A stretch of DNA of 64,000 nt from the NCBI RefSeq assembly GCF_041429785.1, contig NZ_CP163423.1:2790001-2854000 (forward strand), read 5' to 3'. The DNA comes from Fretibacter rubidus. Its GTDB lineage: Bacteria; Pseudomonadota; Alphaproteobacteria; Caulobacterales; Maricaulaceae. The notes under the pieces are model-generated. The model ran no database searches. It was not told where the DNA came from and saw only the letters and a list, made by a program, of their open reading frames with translations. Positions 35,124-44,588 of the stretch are shown here, piece by piece. Both the position numbers and the translations under genes were made by a program. Within the stretch, counting starts at the first letter, position 1, and each line of letters starts with the position of its first letter.

Positions 35124-35852
35124 TTATAATTCGTCCCAACCGCCTGGATTACGAGAGCGGCGGTTTAGCCACATCACACCGCGCAAATCCGCAATCGAGA
35201 CAATCAGCCGTCCAAAATTGGTATATTTCGATACGCCAAATTCGCGTTCTCTGTGGTTCACATCCATAAATTCGGTCGTGTAGCCTTCGCGCAGCATCAG
35301 CGCAGGAATATAACGGTGGATGTGATCGAAATACGGCAGGCGCAAAAAGGCCTCGCGCTTAAACACTTTAATACCACACCCCGTGTCATCAGCATTATCG
35401 TGCAGCAAGCGCTTGCGCACACCATTGCCGATACGGGACGCTAGTTTCTTGGCTGCACTATCTTGGCGTTTCGCTCGCCGCCCACCGACTAGCGCCAAAG
35501 TATCAGCCGCATCGGCCCGCGTTAATTGGGCAATCATGGCGGGGAGGTCCGCTGGGTCGTTTTGCCCGTCCCCGTCAAGTGTGCCGATAATAGAGCCTTT
35601 GGCGGCTAGAATACCCGTCCGGACAGACCGCGACTGCCCTGCGTTTTGACGATGCGACACAGCACGAAGGGCTGGAAATTCAGCCTGCAGTGCCTTTAAC
35701 TTAGGCGCCGTGTCATCGACGCTGCAATCATCGACAAAGACCATTTCATAAGCTTGCCCATCAAGCGCAGCCGCAATTTCGCCGACAAGCTTGGCGACAT
35801 TTTCACCCTCATTATAAACGGGGACAACAATAGAGATTTCGACATTAGACAT
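35124..35852 (-). CDS. Family 2 glycosyltransferase, dolichol-phosphate-mannose-synthase-like
   Basis: From the ATG at 35852 the protein has 242 residues and no C-terminal membrane helices. Motifs: ISIVVPVYNEGENV, MVFVDDCSVDDTAP, the GTLDGDGQNDP acceptor/metal motif, and a C-terminal REREFGVSKYTNFGR segment. This soluble DPM1-like type usually makes undecaprenyl-phosphate sugars for ArnT-type transferases, and an ArnT/GT39-like gene is transcribed divergently 118 bases away. The two are probably functional partners in envelope glycan modification. Confidence 0.9.
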   Translation of the reverse strand: MSNVEISIVVPVYNEGENVAKLVGEIAAALDGQAYEMVFVDDCSVDDTAPKLKALQAEFPALRAVSHRQNAGQSRSVRTGILAAKGSIIGTLDGDGQNDPADLPAMIAQLTRADAADTLALVGGRRAKRQDSAAKKLASRIGNGVRKRLLHDNADDTGCGIKVFKREAFLRLPYFDHIHRYIPALMLREGYTTEFMDVNHREREFGVSKYTNFGRLIVSIADLRGVMWLNRRSRNPGGWDEL

Positions 35853-35969
35853 AAGGCACCAATTTTTCGTCCTCTTGCCACGGGGCGGACGGCTTCGCAA
35901 CATACGGCTTTGTCACCTTTGATGACAAAATATACTCCCCATCATCTTTGCAATCCGCTATGGGGACTT

Positions 35970-37703
35970 ATGACTTCGGACACGACACCCCCATCAAAAG
36001 CCTCAAAACGGCGCACTCATAGCGTCCATGCGGTGCTTTTGACACTGTTGACCTTGCTTATGGCAGTGCCGGGGATATGGAACTTACCCGTGATTGACCG
36101 AGACGAGGCGCGCTTTGCTGTCGCGAGTGTTCAAATGGCGGAAAGCGGAGATTATGTGTCTATCCGTTTCCAAGATGAAGCCCGCAATAAGAAACCTGTC
36201 GGCAGCTATTGGGCCCAAACGGGGTTTATCAAAGCGTTTTCAAAAGACGGCGAGCGCCGCATTTGGGCGCAGCGCATTCCGTCCGTTCTAGCCGCCATTA
36301 TCGCGGTGCTTGCGACCTATTGGGCGGGGGTAGCCATGATTGGGCGGCGCGGAGCCTTTGTAGCGGGCGGCTTACTTGCGGTTTCGGCCCTGTTTGTCTT
36401 TGAAGCCCACATCGCCAAAACAGACGCGCTTTTATGCGCTATGGGGGCGCTCGTATTCATGAGCTTTGCGCTTTTACGCCAAGGCGGCGGGCGGCTTTAC
36501 GCGCTCGTGTTTTGGGTCGCCCTAGGACTGGCTGTGATGATTAAAGGCCCCGTTATTCCCGGTGTTGCGGGTCTAACGCTTATCACTTTGGCGATATGGG
36601 AACGGCAAAACGCATGGATGCGCACGCTGTTATTTTGGCCTGGCCCGATCCTGTTTCTGCTAATCATTCTGCCGTGGTCGATTATGATTTATCAAGCCAC
36701 AGAGGGCCAGTTTTTCAAAGATGCCCTTGTCGGGGATTTCGGGCAAAAGCTGGTCTCTGGCCAAGAAAAACACGGCGCCCCCCCCGGCGCATATCTGCTT
36801 AGCCTGCCTGTCGCTTTTTGGCCGTCCGTTTTATTCTTAATCCCTGGTTTTGCCTTTGCCATACGTGCCGTGCGGCGTGGTCTGGAGAATATAAATCCCG
36901 TCGTGCGCGCTATGCGCCTCGCTCTGGCGTGGGCCATACCCTATTGGATTATCCTAGAAATTATTCCGACAAAGCTGCCCAATTATTTATTGCCTGTATA
37001 TTCCGCCTTTGCCGTGATGTGCGCAGGGGCCATATTGACCCTTTTTGCGGTGAAAGAATTTAAGATCAGTCGCATCATCAGCGCCGTTCTTATAGGCCTT
37101 GTGTCCACCGCTTTAATCGCAGGGATATTAATCGGCGAAGCGGTTTACGGACCACTGCCCACATGGTCATTTGGGTTTAATTTCGCGGCCCTTCTGGCCG
37201 TGGTATTTTCCTGTGTCATGCTGGGCATGGGGCGTGCAAAAAAGGCGGTTATCGGCGTTATCGCGGGCGGTATATTGCTGTATCCGTTTCTATATGCCGT
37301 CCTGCTGCCGTCCCTATCAGAACTGCGTCTGGCTGACCGCGTCGAAGCAGAGTTTAATCAAAACAATATCACCCTGCCCCGTAAAGGCGGGCCGCAAGTT
37401 CTGGCCTATAATTTTACAGAGCCCAGCCTCGTCTACCGATTAGGCAGTGACATTGTCTTAGGCGATAGAATTAAACTAGATACACCGCTTTTAATCGACA
37501 CTGTAATTTTAACGGATAGCATGAAGTCCGAGACGGACGCGTTTTTACAAGCCGTTTCTGAGAGCGGCAATTGCACCGCACCAATCAGCACAATCAAGGG
37601 CCATAATTATTCCAAAGGAAATGCGGTCAGTTTGGACTTAGTGCAAGTCATCCCCTGCCCATTAGAACCACAAGGCGAGCCCGACACAGAGCCGCAAAAC
37701 TAA
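35970..37703 (+). CDS. ArnT/PMT-like family 39 glycosyltransferase
   Basis: From the ATG at 35970 (GGGGA just upstream) the protein has 577 residues with about ten to eleven transmembrane helices. The first periplasmic loop holds WNLPVIDRDEARFAVASVQM, where the aspartate-glutamate pair matches the catalytic DxE/DE motif of ArnT-type enzymes, and the second carries RNKKPVGSYW. It transfers a sugar from an undecaprenyl-phosphate donor to a lipid or glycan on the periplasmic side. It converges with the next GT2 gene, overlapping by 4 bases. Confidence 0.88.
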   Translation: MTSDTTPPSKASKRRTHSVHAVLLTLLTLLMAVPGIWNLPVIDRDEARFAVASVQMAESGDYVSIRFQDEARNKKPVGSYWAQTGFIKAFSKDGERRIWAQRIPSVLAAIIAVLATYWAGVAMIGRRGAFVAGGLLAVSALFVFEAHIAKTDALLCAMGALVFMSFALLRQGGGRLYALVFWVALGLAVMIKGPVIPGVAGLTLITLAIWERQNAWMRTLLFWPGPILFLLIILPWSIMIYQATEGQFFKDALVGDFGQKLVSGQEKHGAPPGAYLLSLPVAFWPSVLFLIPGFAFAIRAVRRGLENINPVVRAMRLALAWAIPYWIILEIIPTKLPNYLLPVYSAFAVMCAGAILTLFAVKEFKISRIISAVLIGLVSTALIAGILIGEAVYGPLPTWSFGFNFAALLAVVFSCVMLGMGRAKKAVIGVIAGGILLYPFLYAVLLPSLSELRLADRVEAEFNQNNITLPRKGGPQVLAYNFTEPSLVYRLGSDIVLGDRIKLDTPLLIDTVILTDSMKSETDAFLQAVSESGNCTAPISTIKGHNYSKGNAVSLDLVQVIPCPLEPQGEPDTEPQN

Positions 37704-38605
37704 CGCCCTAAAAACGCCTTACGCAGCACTAAATACCACGCGCGCCCCATAATCGCGAGGAACATAAACGGCATGGCAATATGGGTTAAAGCCTTGCCCC
37801 ACCATTTATCGGAATAGCTTTTGAAATAGCGGTAAAAGCCTTTGAACTTGCTAAATTCAACGTCTTGGCGACGCGCGCGTGAGGTCGATCCGTAATGCAT
37901 CACTGTCGCTTTGGGATGAAAAATCACAGAACCGCCCATGTGGCGCACACGGCGGCATAGCTCTATATCTTCGACATGCAGGAAATAATCCTCGTTAAAG
38001 CCGCCAACCTCTTCAAAACTAATGCGGTCCATCATCAAGCATGCCCCACTGACCACGGGCACAGATGTTGGAGCGTCAGGCACGGGCTGTGTTTCCAAAT
38101 GCAGGGATTTAAAACCCGGTAGCTTATGCAGCGGCGTAAAGCTGATAAGCGCGCTTAGCGGTGTTAAGTCATCACGCCGCGAGCCGCGCTGCTCATGACC
38201 GTCAATATCAGAGAGCCGCCCACCGATAATCGCAAGACCGTCTTGGGCGTCCGCGCATTCGGCCAGCATCATCGCAGCGCCGGGCGGAATAATCGCATCT
38301 GGATTTAAGAACAAAAAATGCGTCCCGCGCGCCACGGTCGCGCCGTAGTTACACCCCTTGGCAAAGCCAATATTACCGTGACTTTGGACAAGGCGGATAC
38401 GGTCATGATCTTGGACTAGCTGGCTAAGCTTTTCACGCGCAGCGTAACTATTGCCGTTATCAACAATGACAATCTCAAAGATTTGCGGGTCTGCAATCAC
38501 CGCCGCCACAGCCTCTAGCAAGGCTGGGCCCGTGTGATAACTGACCATGATAACGCTGATTTGGGGGCGAGGTTCAGGGCGGATTAATGGAATTACATTG
38601 GCCAT
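37700..38605 (-). CDS. Family 2 glycosyltransferase, rhamnosyltransferase-like
   Basis: This 301-residue protein has the GT-A start VIMVSYHTGPALLEAVAAV, the DxD-type stretch FLFLNPDAIIPP, VVSGACLMMDRISFEEVGGF, and FLHVEDIELCRRVRHMG, which together are typical of WbbL-like rhamnosyltransferases of surface polysaccharide pathways. A hydrophobic helix at the C-terminus (THIAMPFMFLAIMGRAWYL) may tether it to the membrane. It lies 69 bases downstream of the O-antigen ligase gene on the same strand. Confidence 0.88.
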   Translation of the reverse strand: MANVIPLIRPEPRPQISVIMVSYHTGPALLEAVAAVIADPQIFEIVIVDNGNSYAAREKLSQLVQDHDRIRLVQSHGNIGFAKGCNYGATVARGTHFLFLNPDAIIPPGAAMMLAECADAQDGLAIIGGRLSDIDGHEQRGSRRDDLTPLSALISFTPLHKLPGFKSLHLETQPVPDAPTSVPVVSGACLMMDRISFEEVGGFNEDYFLHVEDIELCRRVRHMGGSVIFHPKATVMHYGSTSRARRQDVEFSKFKGFYRYFKSYSDKWWGKALTHIAMPFMFLAIMGRAWYLVLRKAFLGR

Positions 38606-38674
38606 TGATGTCCTCTATCCCTTGATTCGCACCTTTATATAGATGAAATTTCAAAGAGAAAGCAAAGAGTTAGA

Positions 38675-39958
38675 CTATAATTTGCCTTTATCAGACGCGA
38701 TTGGGGCATAATTGCGGCGTGTTTTCGGCACAAAGCCCAAAAGCCCGGTCGAGAGCGCAATCAACGCCCACCACCAATCTTGCCAGACACCATAGGACAC
38801 AGATGCAATAAGAATGACTGCTGCCATCGTACCCGCGACGGCGACTGCGCGCGCGCGTCCACCGCTTGCGAAATCTTGCGCCTTTTGCCCAATAAAGAAA
38901 ATTGTGATGACGGCCAGCAACGCACCAATCGCCCCCGTCTCCAGCCAAATTTGCAGGCCTGCATTATGCGGATGCAGCGATATTTTCGCGAGGCCCTCAA
39001 AGCCGCGCGCTTCAAATGTTGCGTTAAACGTGCGAGAGGCATCAAAGCCGTGACCCCGTATGGGGGCGGCGCGGGTGAGCTCTGCGCTATACCCCCAGGT
39101 CACAAGACGGTGTTCCCATGAAAACGGCAACGCGTCGCGGACGCTCTGTGGGACCGCGCCCATGAGCGCCCCAAAAAGCGGCGCGAAGCCGACAAGTCCC
39201 ATAGAGACATAAGTCAATGTTTTTATGACAGCCGTCGGCCGAATGGCGGCAAATCCCATAGCCGTAATAGTCAAGACTAAGGCCAGCACACCGGCCATAA
39301 TCCCGCCCGCGACTGCGGCTGTGATGTTCAAAATTATCAACGCCGCCACCATCCACGGCCCTCGCCTTTGCGTCCAAAGCAGCAGTGTTGCAATAGGGGC
39401 AAAAACCAGATTAGCCATGATAATGCCTTGGCTGACATTCATTTGGGCGTCACCCAGTCGCGATATGGGGTCTTCATTCGGGCCGACAGGATCAACCAAC
39501 ATCGATAGACGGTAACCCGTCAGCGTATCAAGACATAGCAATATAGCGGCGATAAATGTTGCGATGACGATCACGCCTACGCCGCGCTTAGTTACGCCTT
39601 TTGCAGCTCTGAAGAAGGCCCCCATACCAAAAATATAAAAGACAGCTCCAATCAGCAGCTTCACAGGATTGCTTAACCCCTTGGCGGTGTAATCCGACCA
39701 ACTTGCGCTGATTGCAGCCCAAAGCAAAAATAATAAAAGCGCAATCATCCAGCGTGCAGGTTTCAGGCCTAGATCTAGGCCTTGCCGTCCCTGACTGATA
39801 GCAGCAGTGGCTAGCCCTATAACACCTGCAATCGCCATAAGTGGTGCGATACCCAGCCCGCCAGCATGGGCCGCCAGCAAGCAAAGACAATACAGAACAT
39901 AAACTGCGCGCGTGTTTATCCGCGCGGCAAGGTGTGGGTGCTCTGTTGCCTCAGCCAT
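38675..39958 (-). CDS. O-antigen ligase family (WaaL/Wzy-like) membrane protein
   Basis: This 427-residue protein has about eleven transmembrane helices. The large periplasmic loop near the C-terminus contains RGHGFDASRTFN and ISLHPHNAGLQIWLETG, where the HPHN-xxLQ-W-E-G pattern is the signature of the Wzy_C family. Such proteins join polymerised O-antigen to lipid A-core or polymerise repeat units. The thrS gene lies only 24 bases upstream, so transcription from there is likely; the GT2 gene follows. Confidence 0.9.
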   Translation of the reverse strand: MAEATEHPHLAARINTRAVYVLYCLCLLAAHAGGLGIAPLMAIAGVIGLATAAISQGRQGLDLGLKPARWMIALLLFLLWAAISASWSDYTAKGLSNPVKLLIGAVFYIFGMGAFFRAAKGVTKRGVGVIVIATFIAAILLCLDTLTGYRLSMLVDPVGPNEDPISRLGDAQMNVSQGIIMANLVFAPIATLLLWTQRRGPWMVAALIILNITAAVAGGIMAGVLALVLTITAMGFAAIRPTAVIKTLTYVSMGLVGFAPLFGALMGAVPQSVRDALPFSWEHRLVTWGYSAELTRAAPIRGHGFDASRTFNATFEARGFEGLAKISLHPHNAGLQIWLETGAIGALLAVITIFFIGQKAQDFASGGRARAVAVAGTMAAVILIASVSYGVWQDWWWALIALSTGLLGFVPKTRRNYAPIASDKGKL

Positions 39959-39982
39959 GATAATGCGTTTGCCTGCTCACGC

Positions 39983-41920
39983 CTATGTCCGACGTTGGTC
40001 GGGGGCAAGCGCTTCACGGGAAAGCGTTTTAATAGCATCGTCCAGCGTTATAATCTCTTGATCACGAGAGCCAAGACGGCGCAGCGCAAGCTTGCCCTCT
40101 TCGGCTTCTTTCATACCCACGACGGCAATGACGGGGATCTTACGGTCCGCGCTATGCTCGCGAATTTTGTAATTAATCTTCTCGTTTCGTGTGTCTACCT
40201 CGACCCGAAGACCGGCCGCGCGCAATTTTGCAGCGGCCTCCTCCGCATAGTCATCCGCGCCAGAGGTAATGGTCGCGATCACGACTTGGACAGGGGAAAG
40301 CCACAGCGGAAATTTACCCGCATAATTTTCAATCAAAATACCGATAAAGCGTTCTAGCGAGCCTAAAATAGCGCGGTGCAGCATAACGGGACGATGACGT
40401 TGGTCATCCTCGCCAATGTAATCAGCACCGAGACGCTCAGGCAGCACGAAATCCACTTGCAGCGTGCCGCATTGCCAATCCCGACCAATGGCGTCACGCA
40501 AAACAAATTCCAGCTTTGGCCCATAAAAGGCCCCTTCGCCCGGATTCATCACCACATCAAGGCCTGCCGATTTTACAGCGTCCATCAGCGCGGTTTCAGA
40601 TTTATCCCAGGTTTCGTCCGTGCCTGCCCGCGTTTCTGGACGGTCAGAGAATTTCACCGTCAGCCCATCAAAACCGAAATCTTCATAGACCGATTGCAGC
40701 AGGTCAATGAAGCTTTTCGTCTCGCTCGTAATTTGATCTTCTGTACAGAAAATATGGGCATCATCTTGGGTGAAGCCGCGCACGCGCATAATACCGTGCA
40801 GCGCCCCAGTCGGTTCATTGCGGTGGCAACAGCCAAATTCGGCCATGCGCAGCGGCAGGTCGCGATAAGACTTCATGCCTTGATTAAAGATTTGCACATG
40901 GGCGGGGCAGTTCATGGGCTTTAGCGCGTGAACCTCGTCATGACTACCGTGTGTAACCTCTGACACGAACATGTTTTCACGAAATTTATCCCAGTGACCG
41001 CTATCCTTCCACAGCTGATTGTTAATCAGCATCGGTGTTTTGACTTCGGAATAATCAGCGCCTTGCAATCGGCGGCGAATATAGTTTTCAACCTGCCGCC
41101 AGAGCGTCGCGCCTTTGTCATGCCAGAATACCATGCCTTGGGCTTCAGGTTGCATGTGGAATAAATCCAGCGCTTTACCAACGCGGCGGTGATCGCGGGC
41201 TTCGGCTTCTTCGAGCATCTTCAAATGCGCGTCTAAATCTTCTTGGCTCGCCCAAGCTGTGCCGTAAATCCGTTGCAATTGCGCCTTGTCGCTATCGCCG
41301 CGCCAATATGCGCCCGCGACTTTCATCAGCTTGAACGCTTTACCAATCTTACCTGTGGAGGGCAGATGCGGGCCAAGGCACAGGTCAAACCATTTGCCTT
41401 GTTTATAAACGGTGATGACCTCGTCTTCGGGTAGGTCCTCAATTAACTCCGCTTTAAAATCTTCGCCCATGTCGCGGAAGGTTTTAATCGCCTCATCACG
41501 GTCCATGACAATGCGTTCAAATTTGTCATTGCGGTTGATGATAAAGGCCATCTTCTTTTCAATCGCGGCAAAATCGTCTTCGGAAAACGGCTCGTCGCGG
41601 TAGAAATCGTAATAAAATCCGTTTTCAATAACGGGGCCAATGGTCACTTGCGTGCCAGGGAATAGCTCTTGCACCGCTTCGGCCAGCACATGGGCAGCGT
41701 CATGGCGGATAAGCTCTAGGCCTTCGGGGTCTGCGGCTGTGACCAGCTCTATTTTTGCATTATCATTGATGGGCAGAGAGGCATCAACCAATTGACCATC
41801 AAGCTTCGCCGCGAGCACTTTTTTAGCAAGGCCCTTGGAAATGCCCTTGGCAACCTCCATCGCCGTTACGCCAGGCTGGTAGTCACGTGTTGCGCCATCG
41901 GGAAATGTCAAAGTGAGCAT
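39983..41920 (-). CDS. thrS: Threonyl-tRNA synthetase
   Basis: This class II synthetase has 645 residues: TGS domain (1-65), the editing domain with [11 protein letters not shown], the catalytic core (motif 2 [24 protein letters not shown]; zinc ligand region MNCPAH), and the C-terminal anticodon-binding domain ([11 protein letters not shown]). All motifs are intact. It is preceded by yidD with a 12-base gap, in the NifU-like/yidD/thrS order usual for alphaproteobacteria. Confidence 0.97.
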   Translation of the reverse strand: MLTLTFPDGATRDYQPGVTAMEVAKGISKGLAKKVLAAKLDGQLVDASLPINDNAKIELVTAADPEGLELIRHDAAHVLAEAVQELFPGTQVTIGPVIENGFYYDFYRDEPFSEDDFAAIEKKMAFIINRNDKFERIVMDRDEAIKTFRDMGEDFKAELIEDLPEDEVITVYKQGKWFDLCLGPHLPSTGKIGKAFKLMKVAGAYWRGDSDKAQLQRIYGTAWASQEDLDAHLKMLEEAEARDHRRVGKALDLFHMQPEAQGMVFWHDKGATLWRQVENYIRRRLQGADYSEVKTPMLINNQLWKDSGHWDKFRENMFVSEVTHGSHDEVHALKPMNCPAHVQIFNQGMKSYRDLPLRMAEFGCCHRNEPTGALHGIMRVRGFTQDDAHIFCTEDQITSETKSFIDLLQSVYEDFGFDGLTVKFSDRPETRAGTDETWDKSETALMDAVKSAGLDVVMNPGEGAFYGPKLEFVLRDAIGRDWQCGTLQVDFVLPERLGADYIGEDDQRHRPVMLHRAILGSLERFIGILIENYAGKFPLWLSPVQVVIATITSGADDYAEEAAAKLRAAGLRVEVDTRNEKINYKIREHSADRKIPVIAVVGMKEAEEGKLALRRLGSRDQEIITLDDAIKTLSREALAPDQRRT

Positions 41921-41932
41921 GTTTTAACCTGC

Positions 41933-42262
41933 TTAGCTATCGGTATGTGTTCCGCGCCAACGGCCATATCGCCACGGCGCCCAGAAAGGCGCCTTTTGCA
42001 CGTTTTTCGGAACATTATCAATGCCCGAGGTCGCGCCAAATGCCCTAAATGGATGACAGCGCGACAGCCGTGCCAAAGTCATCCAACCGCCAGCCCAAAA
42101 ACCGTGTCGTTCTATGCACTCATGACAATATGTCGAGCAGCTTGGCATATGTCGGCAACGCACGCCCAGCACCGTTAGCGCAGGGCCTAATGTGTATTTA
42201 TAGACCCGCAGAAGGCCAAAAGCGGCATAGACCATAACGCTTTTTTTGGGTGGGCTTTTCAT
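41933..42262 (-). CDS. yidD: Membrane protein insertion efficiency factor YidD
   Basis: This short protein (109 residues from the ATG at 42262) has an amphipathic N-terminal helix (LLRVYKYTLGPALTVLG) and the Cys-rich signature CRHMPSCSTYCHECIERHG, then GGWMTLARLSRCHPF. YidD assists membrane-protein insertion together with YidC. The ATG lies 2 bases after the stop of the DUF5060 gene, so the two are translationally linked. Confidence 0.93.
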   Translation of the reverse strand: MKSPPKKSVMVYAAFGLLRVYKYTLGPALTVLGVRCRHMPSCSTYCHECIERHGFWAGGWMTLARLSRCHPFRAFGATSGIDNVPKNVQKAPFWAPWRYGRWRGTHTDS

Positions 42263-42264
42263 AC

Positions 42265-44079
42265 TCAATCAGCGTGCAACCGTAAATTCGGGGCCATGGG
42301 GTCAATCACGGTCACCTCGCCTTGATGGGAAAGCGTCAAGCTATCGATTGTATAAACCCACGGAATATGGCCCTCGCCTTCGGGCAAGGTCGGTTTTGTA
42401 CGGCCCATCGATATGACCACAGCGTGTCCCGCTTTATCTGTCAGCGTCGTTTGGGTCTGCGTCCCGTCAGAGTTCATCGACGCGCGCAAGCTGTTCATAT
42501 CAAAGTTATCGTCAAAAAAGCCGCGTACATTAGCCGACGTCTTCCAGAGTGCGTCGCGACTGCGTTGGTCCTCATTAGATAAATCAGAAGTCGGCGCATT
42601 ATTTTGCCAGCCGAAATACCAATCAACGCCCGCTCCACCCGCCAGCAGTGTCGGCCATAACACGCCTTCGATTTCGCGGCGTTTATCGGTTTCAATATCA
42701 TCGGGTCTTGCACCGTATTCCCAGCCCAAGGGTTCGTCCACGCTCACCATCCAACCCCGGCCAGCCGCCTGCGCCTTTTGTGTCCATGTCATGACTTTTT
42801 CAAAATAGCTGTGATGGGCTTGCAGGCTAATGCCAGAAAAATCGTCTGCGCCAAGTTTAGGGCCATAAGTGTCGTCTTCGCCGTCAGGCCAATTATGACT
42901 TTGTATGGCGTGGTCTTGCGGGTCTAAGGCTTTAATATAGCTCGCAAAGGCTAAGCGCTGCGCCGCAGTTGTCGGCTGACGGTAAGGGTCTTGCCCGCTA
43001 TTGCCCACAACACCATTTTCTTCGCCCAAATTCCACACAAGCATTGGCAGATGCGAAAACCGCGCGACCATTTCGCGGTAATAAAGTTTACGCGACGGGG
43101 CGAAATCTTTACTTACATTTACCCCGTCAAAGGCTTCGAACCAGCTTTCGTTTTCCGTCTCGGTTAGCAGCATATCAATCAGCACATCTTGGTCATTGAA
43201 ATGGCCAAGAACGCGCTGCCACTGCGCCAGTTTTGAGACATCAAAGACATAAGGGTCAGTGTGATCGACATAGGGGAAGACGTCTTGCCCGTCGCCTTCG
43301 ATGTTCATCGTTACCAAATATTGCGCGTTAACGCCCACGTCTTTGTAATAATTGGCAATACCCAAAATCGCAGCCCCCTTGCCACCGCGCCATATTGGGT
43401 CACCAGTTTTGGCGTCTTTAATATGCGGATCAAAGCGGTGTAATTGCGCCTCGCCGAGAGCAGGGAAATGCGTGCCACCAACATCATAGGTGCCGTCAAA
43501 ATCGACATAGGCCAAAATATTCTCAGGGCTACCCGCGCCAGTCTTTAGGAACGGTACGCCCCGCGCGTTTTGCAAATAGCGGGTTTGGGTATCAAAGAGC
43601 CGCTTGTCAGTGACATCTGCGCCCAACGCTTCGACAGAGAAGGCCCCGCGAGCCCCGTCAAATTTTCTGACGGATTGGCCGATACCGTCATTCATTGCGA
43701 TATCACCGCCTGTTTTGAAATCAACGCGGTAGCTCCAGCGCCCAGCCTTTGGCGGCACGAAATGCGCGCGCCAGACTGTGCCCGAAATCGCGCCTGTCTC
43801 TGCCGCATTACCGTCCGCTGCAAAATAGGCGGGCACGGTCACAGAGGTTCCGTCGTCATGTGTGATGACAAGGTTGACGCGGTAATCGGAAAAAACTGTA
43901 TGGCTTTCAATTTCGTCAGGGCCGCGCAAATCAATATCAATCACTTGCCCAACCACCCCGTCGCTGACTGTTGGTTTGGGTTTAAACAGACCTGTTGAGA
44001 GGACAATAAAAACTGCAGACAAAACAAGAATGGCAATCGTTAGCGGATTATTCCACCGTCTTTTCGATGCTTTTTTCAC
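42265..44079 (-). CDS. DUF5060-containing glycoside-hydrolase-like exported protein
   Basis: This 604-residue protein starts at GTG (44079), whose bases overlap the stop of the NifU-like gene (GTGA). A signal-anchor helix (AILVLSAVFIVLSTGLF) is followed by an immunoglobulin-like DUF5060 domain (about 45-150; WRAHFVPPKAGRWSYRVDF) and a TIM-barrel-like catalytic part in which MLVWNLGEEN and WMVSVDEPLGWEYG hold candidate acid/base and nucleophile glutamates. A small C-terminal β domain closes the protein (putative collagen-binding type in annotated relatives). It probably cleaves a plant or algal polysaccharide side chain at the cell surface; the substrate is unknown. Its position inside the nifU-yidD pair is unusual. 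Confidence 0.85.
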   Translation of the reverse strand: MKKASKRRWNNPLTIAILVLSAVFIVLSTGLFKPKPTVSDGVVGQVIDIDLRGPDEIESHTVFSDYRVNLVITHDDGTSVTVPAYFAADGNAAETGAISGTVWRAHFVPPKAGRWSYRVDFKTGGDIAMNDGIGQSVRKFDGARGAFSVEALGADVTDKRLFDTQTRYLQNARGVPFLKTGAGSPENILAYVDFDGTYDVGGTHFPALGEAQLHRFDPHIKDAKTGDPIWRGGKGAAILGIANYYKDVGVNAQYLVTMNIEGDGQDVFPYVDHTDPYVFDVSKLAQWQRVLGHFNDQDVLIDMLLTETENESWFEAFDGVNVSKDFAPSRKLYYREMVARFSHLPMLVWNLGEENGVVGNSGQDPYRQPTTAAQRLAFASYIKALDPQDHAIQSHNWPDGEDDTYGPKLGADDFSGISLQAHHSYFEKVMTWTQKAQAAGRGWMVSVDEPLGWEYGARPDDIETDKRREIEGVLWPTLLAGGAGVDWYFGWQNNAPTSDLSNEDQRSRDALWKTSANVRGFFDDNFDMNSLRASMNSDGTQTQTTLTDKAGHAVVISMGRTKPTLPEGEGHIPWVYTIDSLTLSHQGEVTVIDPMAPNLRLHAD

Positions 44080-44504
44080 GCTTGCCCCTCCGCAATCTCT
44101 ATGGCCTCAACGGCTGCGTCAAAGGCAAGTAATGTGCTATTATGGCGGGCGGGATAGGCGCGAACGCCTGATAACAAGGCAAGCTTAGAAAAGCGCCCAA
44201 GGGGCGGCGCCCCACCGCTCTTTAACATTGCGCGCAACCCGTCCCGCGCAGCTGTAACTTCGCGCAGGCTCGCCCCGATGATGGTCTGCTGCAATATGGC
44301 AGCAGAGGCTTGGCCAAGCGCGCAAGCCTCTATACGCAACGCCGTATCGAATACCACGCCGTTGTCCATGATGACATCAAGCTCTATCCAAGAGCCGCAA
44401 AGTTTTGAGACCTTTCGAACTGTACCGTGGGCGTCTTGTAGCGTCCCCGTCTTTAAGTGGGCGGAAAGCGTAAGAACATCGGTGTTATAAAGGCCGTCTA
44501 GCAT
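44076..44504 (-). CDS. Iron-sulfur cluster scaffold (NifU/IscU-like)
   Basis: This 142-residue protein has the IscU-type fold signature with Cys in SKLCGSW and in RIEACALGQASAAIL. The third scaffold cysteine position is replaced (YPARHNSTLL), as appears in several alphaproteobacterial relatives, so a full three-Cys cluster site is lacking. It may assemble or transfer clusters, or regulate the pathway. It is the first gene of a minus-strand run through DUF5060, yidD and thrS. Confidence 0.85.
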   Translation of the reverse strand: MLDGLYNTDVLTLSAHLKTGTLQDAHGTVRKVSKLCGSWIELDVIMDNGVVFDTALRIEACALGQASAAILQQTIIGASLREVTAARDGLRAMLKSGGAPPLGRFSKLALLSGVRAYPARHNSTLLAFDAAVEAIEIAEGQA

Positions 44505-44588
44505 AATACTTATATAGGGCGCAGAGACACGCTCTACAACGCGGGATTTGCTTAGAGATTATTAAGGCTAAGCCGTCACTATCATCCT

